This document shows, in pieces, positions 60,437 through 64,000 of a DNA stretch of 64,000 nt. This stretch comes from Planctomycetota bacterium (GTDB taxonomy: Bacteria; Planctomycetota; Planctomycetia; Gemmatales; Gemmataceae), in NCBI GenBank assembly GCA_016873225.1, contig VGXS01000002.1, forward strand, positions 186,001-250,000. Reading direction: 5' to 3'. Position numbers and translations under genes: made by a program. Every line of letters begins with the position of its first letter. The first letter of the stretch is position 1. Below the pieces are notes generated by a model. That model had not been told where the DNA came from, searched no databases, and saw only the letters and a program-made list of their open reading frames with translations.

Positions 60437-62536
60437 ATGAATCTCCGCCCTCACTTCAAGACCATTCTGGCCTTGCTGCTTTTCGTCCCCGTGGCCTTGG
60501 CCGGCGGCGTGATCTCGTTGACCACCTACGCCACGATGCTGATCAACACGCGGAATTTCGCCGACGGCATAGCCGTTGAGATTTCCGCCGGAAGCCAGGC
60601 CAACATCGAATCGGTGCAAAATTATTCAGAAAAGGGAATCCGCCTTATCGCGAATGTCTTCTCAAAGAGGATTCACGATCCGTCGCTGCCATTCGCGGCG
60701 CGGGAAATCTGGCGGCAATTTTCCATGACGAAATTCAAGAACAACGCCCTGAATTTTGTTGATCCAACGAATGGCTCCGGGTTCATCATCCAGGGAGATC
60801 AAATCGAAATCGTGGCCCCCGACGGACGCGGAGGCTTCGTGGCCACATCCCACTCCACGCGGGAAAGCAGACCCGTCACCGACATGCGGACTTTCGATTG
60901 GTTTCATTACGCGACCGATCCGGATGCCTCCTCCGACACGGGTTGGACAACCGTGCGTCACTTCACCAACAACCTGAAGGACCTTTCCGATCAGCAGGGA
61001 TTCTCCCTTTACCAGGCGATCCGGTCCGACCCGCTCAGCAAGCGTGTCGACGCGGTGATCTCGATTTCGGTTTCCGTCGGATGGGTGCGGAACAGGCTTT
61101 TGGAAGCGATTGGAAGGCACGGCATCAAGGCCATGGCTTTCATGATCTCCGACAACGGAAATGGCCGGGAACCTTTGCTGATCGCGCACACCGACGACTC
61201 GGTCAACTCGAAGCTGTCCAACTCGGAATCTCCGATTTCGCCTTCCGAATGCGGCGACGAAGTGACAAGCGCCGTGGCCGCCAATTACCTCGCGACCCCC
61301 CTCGATGACGGCATTCCCCACACGCGGCGCATGGAACTTAAGGGAGAAATTCACCACGCCACCTACACCAACCTGAAGCCGGGAGCTCCACCGCGCTGGA
61401 TCCTGTGCCAGGTGATCAGGGACTCGGAGATCACCAATCCCGCCCGCCGACGACTCTTCGCCAACCTCGGGATCACCCTGGGGATCCTCGCGGTGCTGCT
61501 GACACCGGCCATCTTGTTTTCGCTGAGGGTCGCAAGCCCGATCGAGAGGTTGACCGCGGTGGCCGAGGCCACAGGCCGCCTCGACCTCGCCCCGAACCCT
61601 CGCGTCAGTTCGGGCATCCGTGAAATCCATCAACTGGCCCGGGCCGTCGAGTCGATGCAATCCGGGCTCAAGTCGTTCCTGCGGTACATTCCCGAGGACC
61701 TGTTGCGGCGGTACCTGAATCCCGCCAACACCGCGGGACTCGACAGTGAAGTCATCCCGGTCTCGGTCATGTTTTCCGACATCATGGGATTCTCAACACA
61801 CGCCGAGCGTTCCGACCCCATGGTGCTGGTGCGGCAACTGAACGATTACCTCGAGACGGTCAGCACGGTCATCTCCCGAAACGGAGGCACGCTCGACAAG
61901 TACATCGGCGACGCGGTCATGTCGTTCTGGAACGCGCCCAACCGCGTGCCGGCGCACGCCCGCCAGTCATGCGCCACCGCCCTCGACATCCAAAGAACGC
62001 TAGAGGAGGCCCGGCGGGGATGGCAAAGCCAAGGCCTTCCATCCTTCCACACGAGAATCGGCATCCACACGGGGGATGTGATTGTCGGCAACATCGGCTC
62101 GAGCGTCAGGCTCAATTACACGATCATCGGCGACGCGGTGAACCTGGCCAGCAGGCTGGAAAGCCTCAACAAGCAATATGGCACATCGATCCTCATCAGT
62201 GAAACAACAAGGATTGGCGCCGGGGACGAATTCCTCACCAGGCCTGTCGACCTTGTCGCCGTGAAAGGCAGGTCGGAACCTATTCAGGTGCATGAACTCA
62301 TCTGCTGGCGCCCGGACCGAGGAGACGACCGGCTTGAACTGGCGCGACTCACCTCCATGGCGCACGAGAACTACCGCGCGAAAAGGTTTTCCCTGGCCAG
62401 GCAGGCCTACGAGTCGATCGTCGCGCGCTGGCCGGAAGACGGCGTTTCGAAAACCATGATGGACCGCGCGCGTCATCTCGACCTTGATCCGCCCCCGGCA
62501 AACTGGTCGGGAATCCACAGGCCAAAGTCAAAGTAG
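60437..62536 (+). CDS. Membrane class III adenylate/guanylate cyclase
   Basis: 699-residue receptor-type cyclase. A membrane helix (about 12-34), a periplasmic Cache-like sensor (about 40-335) and a second helix (about 345-368) lead to a HAMP region, then the cyclase homology domain (about 435-620). Metal-binding Asp448 (FSDIMGFS) and Asp492 (KYIGDAVMSF) are present, with Lys in DKYIGD as expected for ATP recognition, and IIGDAVNLASRLE. Probably makes cAMP in response to an external ligand. The C-terminal 60 residues look TPR-like. A paralog follows directly. Confidence 0.93.
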   Translation: MNLRPHFKTILALLLFVPVALAGGVISLTTYATMLINTRNFADGIAVEISAGSQANIESVQNYSEKGIRLIANVFSKRIHDPSLPFAAREIWRQFSMTKFKNNALNFVDPTNGSGFIIQGDQIEIVAPDGRGGFVATSHSTRESRPVTDMRTFDWFHYATDPDASSDTGWTTVRHFTNNLKDLSDQQGFSLYQAIRSDPLSKRVDAVISISVSVGWVRNRLLEAIGRHGIKAMAFMISDNGNGREPLLIAHTDDSVNSKLSNSESPISPSECGDEVTSAVAANYLATPLDDGIPHTRRMELKGEIHHATYTNLKPGAPPRWILCQVIRDSEITNPARRRLFANLGITLGILAVLLTPAILFSLRVASPIERLTAVAEATGRLDLAPNPRVSSGIREIHQLARAVESMQSGLKSFLRYIPEDLLRRYLNPANTAGLDSEVIPVSVMFSDIMGFSTHAERSDPMVLVRQLNDYLETVSTVISRNGGTLDKYIGDAVMSFWNAPNRVPAHARQSCATALDIQRTLEEARRGWQSQGLPSFHTRIGIHTGDVIVGNIGSSVRLNYTIIGDAVNLASRLESLNKQYGTSILISETTRIGAGDEFLTRPVDLVAVKGRSEPIQVHELICWRPDRGDDRLELARLTSMAHENYRAKRFSLARQAYESIVARWPEDGVSKTMMDRARHLDLDPPPANWSGIHRPKSK

Positions 62537-62561
62537 GACGGGCCCAAAAGCCCGGAGAAAC

Positions 62562-63428
62562 ATGATCCTGAAATTTCGCACAATCCTGATCCTGCTGATG
62601 GCGACGACCGTCGTCAGCCTGGGAACAGGACTGTCGATATGGAGCTTGTGGACCTCCACCAGCGCCGCCCGCGATGCCGCCATCTCATCGGCGTCGCAGC
62701 AGGCCGTTTCGGGCGTGATCGCCGTGGAGCATGTGATTGGCGTACGGGAATCGCTCATTTCAAGCGTCGCCACGATGATCGGACATGGGGGCCCCGAACA
62801 GGAGGCTGTTGACAATCTTATAAAATATTGGAAGAACTTCAGGCTCAGTAAGAACTTTGTCAACCATGGGGCTTTCAAATACTCGAAATTATCGGGTGCC
62901 GGGGTGATCGCGCACCGGGAAAGCCCCGAAGAGATCGTGACCCGGCAAATTGACGGTTCTTTCCTGGCCTTGGATGTCAGGACCGGTAAAACCCGAATCG
63001 TTCCCGACATGAGACAGGAGCCTTGGTTCCAGGCGGCGCGCGAATCAAAGGAAGTCGGCTACCTGGATATGCGGCCCACCCTCTGCCCCTTCGATGGAAA
63101 ATGGCGCCGCTGCATCACGATCCACACACCTGTTATCGATAGGAACGGCAAGTTCATCGGCGCCATCGGCCTTGAACTCACGATGGACTGGTACCGCCAA
63201 TTCCTGATGGAGGCCATGGACCGCTCGGCGTTTCCGACCCGGTCGTTCGGTGTGGAGAAAAAAGCCGACGGCACGCTCAACCTGATCGCCGATACCGAGG
63301 AGGAAACGGACAAGCTCGACATGTTCGCCGAGGGACAATCGGAGGGGTTCGTCGACGCGCTGACTTATGGGGATGGGATTTTTAGCGGACGCTGTCCGGG
63401 CCATGCCCAACACGCAGGAGGATTTTGA
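62562..63428 (+). CDS. Paralogous cyclase, N-terminal half before a frameshift
   Basis: 288-residue piece of a second receptor cyclase: a membrane helix (about 7-29) and a double-Cache-like sensor with RIVPDMRQEPWF, KWRRCITIHTPVIDRNGKFIGAIGLE. The frame ends at 63428 with no second helix or catalytic domain. The missing part continues in the +1 frame from about 63364 (next entry), so this is one gene broken by a single-base change, either real or a sequencing error. GGAGAAAC precedes the ATG. Same arrangement as the upstream cyclase, so a local duplication. Confidence 0.8.
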   Translation: MILKFRTILILLMATTVVSLGTGLSIWSLWTSTSAARDAAISSASQQAVSGVIAVEHVIGVRESLISSVATMIGHGGPEQEAVDNLIKYWKNFRLSKNFVNHGAFKYSKLSGAGVIAHRESPEEIVTRQIDGSFLALDVRTGKTRIVPDMRQEPWFQAARESKEVGYLDMRPTLCPFDGKWRRCITIHTPVIDRNGKFIGAIGLELTMDWYRQFLMEAMDRSAFPTRSFGVEKKADGTLNLIADTEEETDKLDMFAEGQSEGFVDALTYGDGIFSGRCPGHAQHAGGF

Positions 63429-64000
63429 TTTGAGAAAACCGATCCACAAGCGCATTTCGTCCGGCAATCGAAGCTACCTCGCGACATACATGGCGGCGTT
63501 CCCCGGAAGGCCTCCAGACTGGATGATCTGCTTTCTGATGGATGAAGCCGACCTCTATCGCGAGTCGAGGCGCAACCTGCTGAGGAACATGGCCGCCGTG
63601 GCGATCGGGCTCGCGCTCGCGATTGGCGCGAGCATGTGGATCTCGGTCCTTGCCGTCAAGCCGATTGAAAGGGTCACGGCCCTGGCCGGCAAACTCGAAC
63701 GGCTCGAGGTGGAGGAGACGGACCAGGGAAAAGCCTCGGCCATCCGGGAAGTGGACGACCTCCGCCGGGCCATTGGCCGGGCCGCCATTGGATTGAAATC
63801 GTTCCTCAAGTATGTGCCGCAGGAACTCCTGAAGGGTTACATGTCCAGCGGCAAACATGCCCACACCGACGGGATGCTTCGGGAGGTTTCCATCGCGTTC
63901 ATCGATATCCGCGACTACTCCACGGTTTCGGAAAGGCTCGAGCCGATGGAGCTGGTCACCCACCTCAACGCGTTCCTTGAGGAAGTCTGCTCGCCGATCA
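63364..64000 (+). CDS. Paralogous cyclase, C-terminal half (frame +1, cut by window end)
   Basis: Open from about 63364 to the end of the window, with no stop. It reads ADAVRAMPNTQEDFDLRKPI, a Cache-like end (RPPDWMICFLMDEADLYRES), a second membrane helix (MAAVAIGLALAIGASMWISV), a HAMP-like linker (KPIERVTALAGKLERLEVEE) and the start of a class III cyclase domain with FIDIRDYSTVSERLEP. It aligns closely with residues 345-470 of the preceding cyclase. The shift falls near ATGGGGATGGGATTTTTAG at 63367-63385. No start codon of its own is proposed. Confidence 0.75.

Noticed and set aside
1-64000. CRISPR arrays, phage genes, integrases or transposases
   Set aside because: None found by eye. The repeats at 25.5-31.4 kb are palindromic and irregularly spaced, not CRISPR-like, and no transposase frame accompanies them.

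Overview
The window is a GC-rich stretch of a bacterial chromosome from the Planctomycetota, probably a Gemmatales/Gemmataceae-like organism. This rests on family content: three tandem DUF1559 prepilin-like genes with lipoprotein partners, a PVC-type heme c membrane dehydrogenase, DUF1587/1592/1588/1585 and DUF1552 proteins, DUF1080, DUF1571 and DUF6807 proteins, and a TIGR02996-like N-terminus on a leucine-rich-repeat protein. No phage, integrase, transposase or CRISPR array is visible, but several decayed gene fragments and a family of palindromic intergenic repeats are present.

Layout. 0-5 kb: a transglutaminase-like lipoprotein, csrA with a structured leader, an FHA-GAF sigma-54 activator and tRNA-Cys(GCA). 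5-11 kb: a degenerate region, then three DUF1559/lipoprotein pairs. 10.8-16.1 kb (minus strand): an operon headed by a clear SAM-I (S-box) riboswitch and encoding a threonine-synthase-like PLP enzyme, a MoaD/ThiS sulfur carrier, an unknown 140-residue protein, a ThiF/MoeB adenylyltransferase, a cysteine desulfurase and LarB. 16.1-22 kb: a Ser/Thr kinase and rpmI-rplT-pheS-pheT without infC. 22-25.4 kb: a DUF1080 protein and a large cytochrome-c-bearing dehydrogenase.

25.4-31.9 kb: two arrays of related palindromic repeats bracket an FAD oxidoreductase, small membrane proteins and an ECF sigma factor with a membrane partner. In the two arrays a 55-bp core lies in opposite orientation. 31.9-45 kb: secreted or periplasmic enzymes (DUF1592/DUF1552 pair, SDR, cupin, EF-hand esterase, EF-hand/redoxin/cytochrome/copper-monooxygenase fusion, PmoA-like protein). 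44.4-51.4 kb: SDR, asparagine synthetase, a DevC-DevA-DevB type ABC exporter and a DUF1571 protein. 51.4-57 kb: an unusual IleS, a tagaturonate-reductase-like dehydrogenase and an SMP-30 hydrolase. 57-64 kb: rpsB, tsf, an LRR protein and two class III nucleotide cyclases, the second frameshifted and cut by the window end.

The most interesting system is the S-box operon. An S-box normally shuts genes off when SAM is plentiful, which suits methionine synthesis rather than threonine synthesis. Together with a desulfurase, an E1-like enzyme and a GG-terminated carrier, this suggests (inference) that the ThrC-like protein makes homocysteine from O-phosphohomoserine with a protein thiocarboxylate as sulfur donor.
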